Of a stretch of 64,000 nucleotides of DNA, positions 35,799-45,980 are shown piece by piece; the stretch's first letter is position 1, and the number at the start of each line of letters is the position of its first letter. The stretch is from contig NC_081332.1 in the NCBI RefSeq assembly GCF_022539665.2, forward strand, positions 1,695,773 to 1,759,772, in the 5' to 3' direction. The stretch comes from Daphnia carinata (taxonomy: Eukaryota; Arthropoda; Branchiopoda; Diplostraca; Daphniidae). The translations under genes and the position numbers were made by a program. The notes under the pieces were generated by a model. The model was not told where the DNA came from. It did not search any database and worked only from the letters and a program-made list of their open reading frames with translations.

Positions 35799-38700
35799 AT
35801 GGATTATTTTAAAGACAAGTATTTATTCATCACAACCTTGTTGGCCTTTATGATATCCTGCAACGGCCAAACGATTTTAGGTGTCCAGCATTTTGCCCGA
35901 CAGCTTATAGAACAAGAATCGTGGTCCCAAATTGCGAAACACGTAGAGGATCATAGTAGACTTGTTGCAAATGTTCAATTAGAAGAGCTGCATCGTGAAT
36001 TGAAAACCTCTTTGTTTGCTTCGAATTCGAATTATAACTACAGTTTGCAGTGCATCGAAGACGTCGTCTTCTACGTTGACAGCCTCTTGCTCAATAGAAG
36101 TAAATGGGCCCTTGAAAGTAAGCCTTTCTTCTCAATTGCGTTTTCATTAAATGGCTTGATTGGCTATTAGTGCGGATGTCTGTTATCATGAATATTAAAA
36201 CAGTTACATAACAAATCATTATCACAGTGCTGGAGTCATCGGCTCAGTTTCCAGCTGGGGTCTTCGGTGCTGGCAATTATCATGCCGAAGGATTGTTCGA
36301 CGAGTGCCTCGCTGTTCGTGGCGGATCAAACCGATTTCAAGGCCAATATTGCACCGTCTTCTTCAAACCGGAACGGGTATCCGGAATGATAGGCAATCAT
36401 ACGACAACGGAGAACAATCAAACCGACAGTTCTACTGCTTTAATTATTTTAAATCACTTGTTTGGAACATCGGTGGAGGACGCCGTCCGAGTGGAACCTA
36501 AAATTTCATCGGTAGATCCTTCGACATACATGCTACCCAGCTTGGGTCTTTGCATTCCATCTTCGTGCAGCGCTTCCGATCTTGCCCATTCTATCGCCCA
36601 GCTGATTGGTCGTTACGTCATCGCAAATCAATCCATCGTCACAATAGCCGATGAAAAATATTGCTTCACAGCTGAAGAGGATTCATCCACATCGTTTAGC
36701 GGTCCCGACATTGCCGTCATGTATGACATCTTTAACACTCATCATCCTCTCCTGAAATGCAATTAACATTTGGTTGTTTTCTTTAAAGGGCAACATTGGG
36801 TGTGATTGGCCTCTTGATTTTCTTAGCCACTGCACATGAAAGTTGGCGCATGTACCGTGGCATTAGCTTCTCCGGATCCGATAATGCAGCCGTCTCTGTT
36901 TTGCATTGCTTTTCGGCGTTGAATAACGGCCGGAAGGTGTTGTCCTTAAAGTCCGCAGGTTCTGATAATCTGTCCTCTTTACATGGAATTCGATTCTTTT
37001 CTACCTGTTGGGTTGTTCTGGGACACACATGGTTGAAAGGTATCATGAGCAACGTCATCAATCCCAATATGGTGGTAGAGGTATAACGTTAAAAGGTTTC
37101 TATTTTTTTTAGAAATTCGGATCGGAAATTCAAATTTTTTTATGCAGGAAGCAATGCGTTGGGAAATGGAGACTATCATTAACGCTACCGTTTCTGTTGA
37201 TTCATTTTTCTTGATGAGTGGTTTACTTGTATCGCACCTCCTTCTTCGAGAACTCGATCGTAACGAAGGTAAATTCAATGTTCTGCTGTTCTACGTTCAT
37301 CGATATCTCAGGTAAAATACCTGTTTAAATGGAATTTCAATGGGGATAATAACGTCATTCATATTTAACAGATTGACCCCGGTTTATGCTATTATTTTGG
37401 GTTTTATTGCCACGCTGATGGTCTACATTGGCACAGGCCCCAATTGGTACAACGTCATCGTAGCATCCGAGGGATGTCGGGTTAGCTGGTGGAGGCAGTT
37501 CCTTTACAGTGAGTTCATTCTTGATTTCAAAAAAGCTCTACACACAACTATAACACGTTTCCCTTTCCAGTTAACAACCTCTTCCCGACCGACATGAACG
37601 TTCAGGTAAAACAATGATAGATATCCAGCTGTATGGAATAATTGATTCGTTTTTTAAACAGTGCATGGGAGAGACTTGGTACATAGCAGTGGACATGCAG
37701 CTATTTATCATAGCACCGCTTTTGATTTACCCATTATGGCGATGGAAAAATACTGGCCTCATATTATTGGCCATCGTCACATTAGCCACTTTGGCTGCCA
37801 ATTTCGCAGTCTTTGCAATCTACAGCTTTCCGCCTACCCTCATGCCAAGTCGAATGTAATTAAAGTAGACTCAAAAATGTTGTTCTTAAATAATTTTTTG
37901 TATTAATCAAGGCAAGAGATGATGAGATTAGTTCCGACTTACATGGACAATTATTATTTCAAACCGTGGACTCGCGCACCCCCTTACCTGATTGGCATTT
38001 GGACGGGATGGTTTTTACATCGCGTTAAACAATCCAAACTGCACGTATCTCCGGTAACGTAAGACCTTAAATAATGTCCCATCATCATTGTATAATTTGT
38101 TATTTTGGATTTTTAGTGGATAGTTGCGCTGTTGTGGACGCTATCGGGTGCCGTTGCCGCGTCAATCATTTACGGATTGACTCCGTACGTTAACGAGACG
38201 CTAGTGCCAACGATCGATGACGTTGTTAAATTAACGTACGGACCACTTCACAGAGCTGCCTGGGCTTTGGCTCTTGCCTGGACTATCGTGGCATGTATCC
38301 ATGGTTACGGAGGTAATGTTTATTCATATTAAAGATCTTTACAGATAATGAATTTTGATTGGATCTAAATCAGGATTTATCAATCGATTTCTGTCTTGGA
38401 GAGGATTCTTACCTCTGAGTCGATTGACCTACTGCGTCTACCTCATCCACTTCGATTACCTCAATGTGTTTTATTCATCGAACCGCAAAATGATTTACTA
38501 CAGTTTTATCGATCAGTTAACGACCTTCTTCGGTATCACGGTGACCGTGTTTGCATTGGCGTTGATAGTGTCTGTCTGCGTCGAAGCTCCATTCATCAAT
38601 TTCGAACGATGGTTGTTTAAATCACACGTCGATAATGGTAAATAATAAGTCCATAAGATAATGGTAAATTATAAGTTTATGTCATGTTCTTGTTTCTAAG

Positions 38701-38840
38701 CAGCAGGGACACGAGCAATGAAGGGAAAAGAAAGTAGGACAGATCCCGAACTGAATGCTAATAACGGTCATGTCAACTCTACTTTCCACTCTGAAGAAAA
38801 TCCAGTAGATGCTGAAGTACCTTCTGTAATGAAACTGTAA
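35799..38840 (+). CDS. NRF-6-like multi-pass acyltransferase (nose resistant to fluoxetine family)
   Basis: Eleven exons join in phase: 35799-36117, 36228-36720, 36789-37080, 37148-37311, 37372-37508, 37571-37605, 37662-37855, 37912-38053, 38117-38312, 38374-38637 and 38707-38840, giving about 789 residues, typical length. The family pairs a secreted Cys-rich NRF domain with a membrane-bound acyltransferase-3 domain; members act in lipid transport, drug uptake and cuticle or yolk biology. Seen: signal peptide in the first 25 residues; NRF part with QFPAGVFGAGNYHAEGLFDE and LPSLGLCIPSSCSASDL; then SLHGIRFFSTCWVVLGHTW, whose His is the conserved acyltransferase residue; VDSFFLMSGLL; YVHRYLRLTPVYAI; ETWYIAVDMQLFI; and LSRLTYCVYLIH. 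The start is the ATG at 35799, which begins the signal peptide. The last acceptor could be at 38699 or 38706; both stay in frame. Confidence 0.9.
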
Positions 38841-39001
38841 AATGCTAATTTTTCAATTGCCACAAAAAATACAACACCCCATTTCTATTCGATGCCAACT
38901 ATGGGCACATTCCATTTCAAACGCACCAAAATAACCTTAAACCAAATGCGAATGAAATGTATTAAGAACATGCGGTACGAGAACCTGTTGCAATCGGTTT
39001 T

Positions 39002-39363
39002 CTAACAGAGCCGACCTCCTCCAGCACGACGAGCTGGAGGTGATTGATCGAGTTGATACCAAACGTATTGAGTTGCACGACCTCCGCCTGTACTCGGCAC
39101 CGTACTCGCAGCCGATCCAATATTTCTCCAAGACGAAGGAAGTTCAATTTTCTGGCCTGAAATGGACCATCTTGATTTGATTGATCCATCGGGAAATTCC
39201 GTTTCAACGCACGTCACTTCATAGCCAAACTCCCTGGCGTTTCCTAGCGAGTGAATAGAATAAACGAATGAAAATGCGTTATAAAGTGGAAAGACATTTG
39301 TACGTTTTTACCTGCGGACAGCAACGTAAGAACAAACAAACAAACGATGAGCTTAGGATTCAT
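39002..39363 (-). CDS. Small secreted protein, about 100 residues, unknown family
   Basis: ATG at 39363 starts a clear signal peptide (MNPKLIVCLFVLTLLSAG). A short intron (about 39303-39245) then leads to exon 39002-39244, which encodes a mature region with VTCVETEFPDGSIKSRWS, a Gly-Gly-Gly-Arg segment and a C-terminal PPARRAGGGRLC. The donor is uncertain: GTACAA at 39303 keeps the frame, while the better-looking GTAAAA at 39311 does not with this acceptor. A TATA box sits 54 bp upstream. It could be a cuticle, defence or signalling peptide; nothing in it decides between these. Confidence 0.6.
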
Positions 39364-39416
39364 GTTGGAACAGTTTGCGTAGTACGAGTGGATGGAAAAA
39401 CCTTGGTAGAACGGCG

Positions 39417-39424
39417 CTTTTATA
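39417..39424 (-). promoter_or_regulatory. TATA box of the small secreted-protein gene
   Basis: On the minus strand TATAAAAG lies 54-61 bp upstream of the start codon at 39363, leaving a leader of about 30 bp. Confidence 0.65.
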
Positions 39425-39599
39425 CGAGTAGGGAAGAAGGACGTTCACGCCTACGTGAGGCAAACCCTTCCGGGAAAAACCTAGACGTGACGTGCATTTC
39501 ATGGAGCTTTGCTTAAAAAAAACACGTTTGACCTTGCCTCTTGGTTGATGTGCGCAATAGCCTACAACCACGGCAAAACCAATCGCAGAATCGTAATCA

Positions 39600-40440
39600 G
39601 CGTTAAATTTTGAATATAGGATCTGATTTTCATCGAATTCCGAGTGATGTCGTTTTTTTCAGATTTTGGCAAAAGTTAGAAGGCTATAGCCTTATAGAGA
39701 ATCACGAAAATCAAGTTTTTTTTTTTATATTGAGCTTATAGTTTTTGAAATAAATGGGGAAAATGACAGGACACATTTTTGCGGCGCTGCCTCTTTTTTT
39801 ATGTTTATTTCACAAAGAATTAGTTTGACATAAATATAAATGCATTTTTCGAAGTCAGCGTGAAATTTTGCACTATAATAGCGGATTTTGATCGAATTCC
39901 GGAAGATTTCCATTTTTGCCGATTTTGACAAAAATAAGAAGGCTATAGCCTTCTCACTTTTTCATTTTTGGCAAAATTTGAAATTTGGCTTAAAATGTAT
40001 GATTTCGATGTAGAATTGAATGCTAATCACGAAAATCAAGTTGATTTTTCGATTAGCTTTTTAGTTTTGGAAATAAACCAAGAAAATGACCGTGGGAAAA
40101 TTGCCTCAAAAACCTGCAAAAACTGACACTCGCTGGAATTGGTTAAAAATCACAGAATATATTCAAAATTGAATGTTGATTAAGGGAAAAATGTTATTTC
40201 TTTCACCTAGCCAATTTTTTTTGAAATACAGGGAATATTATCCAATGCTAGCGCGCCAGTACGTTCCAGCGCTGGAGTACAAATTTTATTGAAAACTGCA
40301 TAACTAACGGGGAAACTGATATTTATTCGGGGCCCACCGATCAAATCAGATTATAACAAGATGAGTTTCATTGAATTCCAAGCCAAAAATTTGAAGTCCA
40401 ACTTTTTCGCAACACATAAATAAGCCCACAGGAAATTCCC
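39600..40440. repeat. Degenerate dispersed/tandem repeat region
   Basis: Two to three diverged copies, spaced about 280-300 bp, share ATCGAATTCC, GAAGGCTATAGCCTT, CACGAAAATCAAGTT and TTTTGAAATAAA-like blocks (39620-39770, 39890-40090, weaker to 40380). Related sequence lies at 34840-35060. It is non-coding. Confidence 0.6.
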
Positions 40441-41036
40441 AGGTGGAAATTCCCCGTGATTGTTACTAACCTCAAAAAGAAGCTGGCAAGAAAACAAAGA
40501 TGGAAAGTTTTCAAACGAGTTGCAGATCCTCTTAAAATAATCGTGACATACTCTGGCTTGAGGCCAAGCCTAGCTCTATCGGGACGGACATATAAGGCAT
40601 TGGCTTGTGAAGTGAAATCAAATGTGGGATGCGGGGAATTCCGAAACCTCCTCCTCAACGTGTACACACGGTTGATTTTACTTGTATTTTAACCTACGAA
40701 CATTAACTTCCTCGTAATGCACATGAATAGACCATTGATTCTGGTATAGTATCACAAAAATAAAACATTATAAAACTGAAATGAGGACGTATCTGATTAA
40801 ATCATGAAATAATGCAGAGAGTTTGAATTAAGGAACAAACGATTGAATTATTTAATCTAAAATGCTGTTAGTAATTAAGTCACCTTAACTAGTCCTTTCT
40901 ATCGGTGTTAATGCAAATATTTATTCAAAATTCAGATAGATCTCAGTGCATTCTAACGATACATTCAAGCCAATGTTAAACTATTCTTTATACCCAAAAT
41001 CATTGAGTTTCAAAAATTCATTTTCTATTAGGAGTT
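40441..41036. other. Intergenic, downstream of the tetraspan-GTPase gene
   Basis: The 40368-40692 stretch is open on both strands for 80-100 codons but shows no recognisable motif. The rest is the AT-rich 3' side of the next gene. Confidence 0.5.
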
Positions 41037-42905
41037 TCATTGCAGCTCTTCGGCAGCACGGCTTCGCATCAGACTAATCTGCACTTGATCATTAAACTGA
41101 TCCATCTTGTGGCCGTACTCCCGCATTTGCCTGCGGAACATTTCCATGTTTTCTATATTGACCAGGCAATCGGCCAACTCACGCTTCATATCCTCCAGAG
41201 AATGTTCCAGCAGCTGGCGGCTCTGAAACACTTCGGGAGCGGACTTGCGACCGCGGCCGTTCATGCCTCCCAACATGGTGAAAAATTTGTAATAATTCTC
41301 CTGACTCATATCCCAAAATCGTTCGTCGAACGAGAAATCTTCGTCTTCCGGCTGCGTGTTATCCGCGTAGAGGACGGAGCTGTTGAATTTGCTGTACGTG
41401 ATGCCGGCCGATGGAGACGTCACTGGAAAATTGGCAGCAGCGCAAGCATCGACGACTGCCGGTTGCGAATTATCAGCGAAGGTCACCAACAGCCGGATGT
41501 TCTCCTTAATGTCCTTGCCAAATATCGAGAACATCGAATCGATAGCGTATCGTTGAGTGGCTGTTAATCGACTGTCTCCGGAAGCGGCCACGAAACAAGC
41601 CGCGTGAATTTGATCGATTCGCGTCTTGTGTTGCGTCAGGAAATGCTGGATGTTGCGCGTGATTTGCTTATCCCGCTTAACACCTTTCGTGTCGCCGTAT
41701 CCGGGTGTGTCGATGATCGTGATCGAAAAGGGAACAGTCATGCCGTCTTGATGACGCAACGTGTACGCCGTGACGGTGTTGGTTCGTGCGTGATTCGTTA
41801 TGATCGACATGTCATCGCGGACGCATTTGAAGCGGAACGGATCCTTCCAGCGGACGCCCAAGATGTAGTTGACCATGCCGTTAATGAGGGTGCTCTTTCC
41901 GCATCCGGTAGCACCCATCAAAATGATGACTTTGTGATCACGATGATCTTCCGACGGGGAAACGACATCCGTACGGCCGATATTAAACCAGCGGAAGTCG
42001 TCGTTGGATACGATCTCTTTAGCGGATAACAGGTAGACGTTGGGTGCGCCTTTTTGATTGGCGCAAAGGCTCGATTTCTGAGCTAAGATCTCAGCGAGAC
42101 GTTTAGGTTTTTTATCGATGAGTTCGTCTTTGTTAGATGAGACTTCAATCGTCTGCGTGATGGTTGCGATATCGACGTAAGGAACGGTGTTTGAATCCTG
42201 ATTTTAAATCGTACCGAGTTAATCGGATGAAGCATTATTTAAATTGTGCATGTTCATTTTACCTCGTTTTTGCGTTGATTGCTACACACGGCCTTGGAAG
42301 TCAAAGCGGTTAGCGTTGTGACGCATACGAAAGCCAGAACGCTGACAGCCATCAACGCCCATTGAAGGACCAATAAAATAGTCGGATGACCTATTAACGA
42401 AACAAGATTTTAAGAATAAATTTTTATAATGATTAATGAGATGTATAGTACATCTGCGCTGGCTCTGGTTGCAGAACGTAAAGTACTCCACCAATGCGGG
42501 GAATCCGGATAACACGGCTGCAACCATGGATGCAGCAATCGAAAGAACTGATACAACCAAGGTGGCTATCAAGCTAAACGTTGTTGAAAACAAATTTTAT
42601 TTAATTAATTTTATTTCATTCGTTTTTAATGGAGAATATTTTTTACAGCGATCTAGTACGTTGACGGGCGGCTGTAATGCCTAGGCTTCCGGCGAGGATG
42701 TACAGCACTCCGGCCCAGATGCCGTGACATATTGCATCGTAAAAAACGAAAGACCGCCTAATCAAAGAGGCACCCTACATTTTAAAAAATGAATTAAACA
42801 TTGAAATGGTAAAAAGTAGAAGGAAATATTCACTTGAATGACGATAGAGAATATTCCTAGGATGATACAAATAGCGGAGACAGTCCTGATAGCAGCCGCC
42901 TTCAT
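41037..42905 (-). CDS. MS4A/CD20-like tetraspan fused to an AIG1/GIMAP-like GTPase
   Basis: Five coding exons join in phase: 42834-42905, 42647-42774, 42452-42573, 42263-42390 and 41037-42197, about 536 residues. Residues 1-135 hold four hydrophobic helices in MS4A order: TVSAICIILGIFSIVIQ; HGIWAGVLYILAGSLGITAA; LIATLVVSVLSIAASMVAAV; PTILLVLQWALMAVSVLAFV. A cytosolic linker follows with KGAPNVYLLSAKEI, a block shared with the other GTPases here. The GTPase has P-loop GATGCGKST near residue 243, DTPGYGDTKG and VTFADNSQP. The protein ends soon after the coiled coil: the Cys-rich domain of its neighbours is missing and the tail LMRSRAAEELQ joins directly to it. Start is the first ATG after an in-frame stop. 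A leader exon at 43623-43716 probably splices to 42950. The role is unknown; a membrane-anchored immune-type GTPase is inference. Confidence 0.82.
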
Positions 42906-43554
42906 TTTTCGGGTAATTGAATTGCCGCTGTTCACATCAGATGAACGTCACTAGTAAAAAAACAATCGAGTTAATGATTCCAATTCTTATTAAACAAATC
43001 AGCGTCAGTCATTCTGAGTACAAGACGAGAGGGACGTGTTCGCGGAAAGCTTTGAATTGTGCTCAAGGTTATCAGCTGTAATTTCAATTGCTTTTGTGAA
43101 AAACTGGTTTTGAGAACAGAAAACCCTTTTTTGAAATCGGTCAACAGTATAAGAACAGTTTGAAAAACATAAAAAGAACTGTGTGACCTTGTTTCTGTCA
43201 TCGTTGTACTCCCTTTTTTTTCAAAACGGTTTCACTTTCTATTACGTGTCCGCGTTTGTCTTTCACGTCCTTCTAATCGATCCCCTTTCTTTGATATAAG
43301 AACACTTTCCAAAATTATTCATCAAACAAATTGTGCAGTTTCATGGGGGAGAGTATTTCGGATGGAAAACACCCAACAGATTTCCAATCAACTCAAAATT
43401 AAGATGACCCAATTTCGATCAACCTGCTCCTCCCAACACGAAAGACGCTCGTCATCCAACGATGAATAAAGTTTAAATAGCTTCAAGTTTTTGTTCACGA
43501 TACTTAAGATACAGTTAACCTGTTTGCTTGGTGACAGGTGCGAAACTCACGAAC
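42906..43554. other. Leader intron of the tetraspan-GTPase gene
   Basis: Lies between a likely 5' leader exon in the duplicated segment and the acceptor at 42951-42953 (ACTAG). It carries no other recognisable feature. Confidence 0.5.
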
Positions 43555-44299
43555 GACGGGAAAATCCATTAGAGCAACTTTCACGCTGAGCGATTCACGA
43601 ACTGAGATTAGATTTGACTTACCAATGATTTTCACTGATTGTTAAGTGGCCAACTGCGTGTACAAATGCGCACAGAACATAACTAAAGGACTTTCGATTT
43701 TCAACTGAAAAAGACTGACACGTCTGGACTTGTATTTATAGGGCGGGATTCAGGAAACGTTTTGGTATAATGGCACAACCTCCCCCTTCGTAGTGAAAGA
43801 TCTAATGGACAAATGGGCACGTGAAAGGTAGACCCAACCTTGTTCAGCATCAATACGTATCTGAAAATAAAATAAAAAATGAAAAGAAACGTGTCAAAGT
43901 GAATGTGAATGCTGGTTACTTTTCTCTGGAAAAACAAAACGATAGAGAACCCAAAGTTTTCGCCTTGGACTGCACGAGTTGTGCAATAACCTAAAGTAAA
44001 GGTCCCTGGGTTCTCAATGTAAAGCATATTTCACCTTAATTGACCATTTTTTAAAAATACATCATCATCCCAATTATTGGCACTACCATTTAAAGCAGCA
44101 AATCAGGGCCCTGCTTACGAAAGCCAGAACATTTACGTACCGACAGGTGTGGCACTCAGGTGTCCCTTTGTTTTCCATCGTCGTGTATTGCTGCAATGTG
44201 CGCAAAAAAAATTGGGGTGTTAAGAAAAGAGACAAAAGAAACGTTTTTATTTGAACGTGAATATTGCGATGATAATCATCAAATACTGACTGCAGGCAC
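43555..44299. repeat. Duplicated promoter/leader segment, copy 1
   Basis: This 745-bp segment recurs in direct orientation at 56955-57689 with very high identity and a few small gaps. The similarity starts abruptly at GACGGGAAAATCC and stops abruptly after CTGCAGGCAC. On the minus strand it holds TATAAATA (43733-43740), a start-like TCAGTC about 25 bp below, a leader exon and a conserved donor GTAAGT at 43622. It therefore looks like a promoter plus first non-coding exon for the tetraspan-GTPase gene. Confidence 0.85.
43733..43740 (-). promoter_or_regulatory. TATA box in duplicated segment, copy 1
   Basis: TATAAATA on the minus strand. It is followed by a TCAGTC initiator-like site near 43716 and, about 95 bp on, the splice donor ATTG/GTAAGT. 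It is preserved exactly in copy 2. Confidence 0.6.
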
Positions 44300-45980
44300 G
44301 GAGCGCAGGTATGTCGACTTGATTGCTGTCATACTCGAATGCAAAAAAAAACAGTACGTAATGACATTGAATTTCAAGCAAATGAGGGGAATGAAATGGA
44401 ACCTTGAATTGCAGGCTCTTACCTTAGGCAAGACAAGTTTTTTTCAGTGAACATTCGTTAGAACTTAAATGAGTAAAACCCAGGTGTATCGGAACGATGT
44501 GGACCCCAACTGTTGAACTGTTGGGATTTGGGCTACAGGCTTTTCGTGGAATGTTCTAATCTCAGAACGAATGTCTTAAAAAGGCAACGATCAGTTCATT
44601 ACTTGTTCTAAGCTGAAACTGGATGAAAACCAGGGACTTGTGTACAACTTAAATTTACGTAAGGTTGACTTCAAACAAATTGAAAATGGCTACAAGCGTG
44701 TAAACGTGATTTTAGAAAAGGACAGCCTAATAACGGTGTTCTACAAGGCTATTTGACATACACCTGTCACCTTTCGAACAATCTGTTTTGAATATTTTGC
44801 GATGTTTGGTCTCTTTTTATTGCTCCAGCAAAGTTGAATAGCTGTGATGGCCAGTACGACGCTATAACGGCATTAAATTTTCTTTATTAATGTTCTATAA
44901 AGAAAATTGTTTGTATATTCATTTTGGCCTGCATTTTGATGTCGTATGCGCGGTCTTGTTTTAGCTGTGATAAGAACACAATTATAATTCTGCTAAATTG
45001 CATGTAGACAACCTTGAGTCAAGACCTCCGTTTTGTTCGAGTCTTGTGCTACATTTGATAGTATTTGATGAATGACGAAGCATTCAATAAAATCGATTTT
45101 AGAAAAGAATGGTGTGTGACGCAAACAAAAAATATTTTGGAAAATCATGAAGAGAAATCCTCCACATAAATTTGCATTTTGATTAAACCGCTTAAGATAC
45201 TTCCTTTTAATTCCTCTATGTAAAATGTCGCTTTAAGGATTCTTAGACCTATGGCGTTCCAGGCGCTAAAAAATAATTTAACAATCGATACTCCAAAAAA
45301 AATCAAATGCGTGATTCTTAGTTTCATATGGAGTACATCAGAGCAATATATATATGTTGCACTGTATTCATATTTTTTTTTTTTTACTAATATTTGCTTT
45401 TGTTGTAACACGTGTGTCCTCGAATGTCATTGGGTTAGGCGATATCGTGGATATCGTCAAGAGTTTCTGCAACAAAAATCAGGGAAATCGGCAAGGTCAA
45501 TAAGGCCACGCCCTTATCTCTCCAGCGTTTGAGCTTTTGGTCATTGTGACACAAGAAATTCAAAAAAAAAAAAAAATGTCCGGGAATACCATTGGAACAG
45601 CTGAACGCAACTAGAATTGTTCTTTGCACGGACATTATCTTTTGCGTAATAGAGCCTAGTGGGCAGGACATATGCAAAGCAGGAGGGTTTTTCCTTTTCA
45701 AGAGTGTTATCGAAATTGTTCTTTTTTTAGCTGAACAATTAATTGTGAGGCAAACAGCTTTGGTGAACCGAGTAATTAACCATCGAAACATGACGTATCG
45801 GAATTATTTTTTTCCAGACATGCTTGCAAACACAACACATAACAAAAACAAACAACACTAAAATAGATGCACTACAAAAAAAATCCATAATACATTTTGG
45901 AGAAAAAAAAATTCACGGAACACTTCTGAAATTGTCTGTTATGAAACAGGACGGATCTCGCGTAATATATTTTACTAAAG
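44300..45980. other. Intergenic, no gene recognised
   Basis: AT-rich sequence between the duplicated segment and the 3' end of the first type-A GTPase gene. Short ORFs on both strands show no motif. Confidence 0.6.

Noticed and set aside
40368-40692. ORFs of 78-99 codons on both strands
   Set aside because: They overlap each other, share no known motif and adjoin degenerate repeats.
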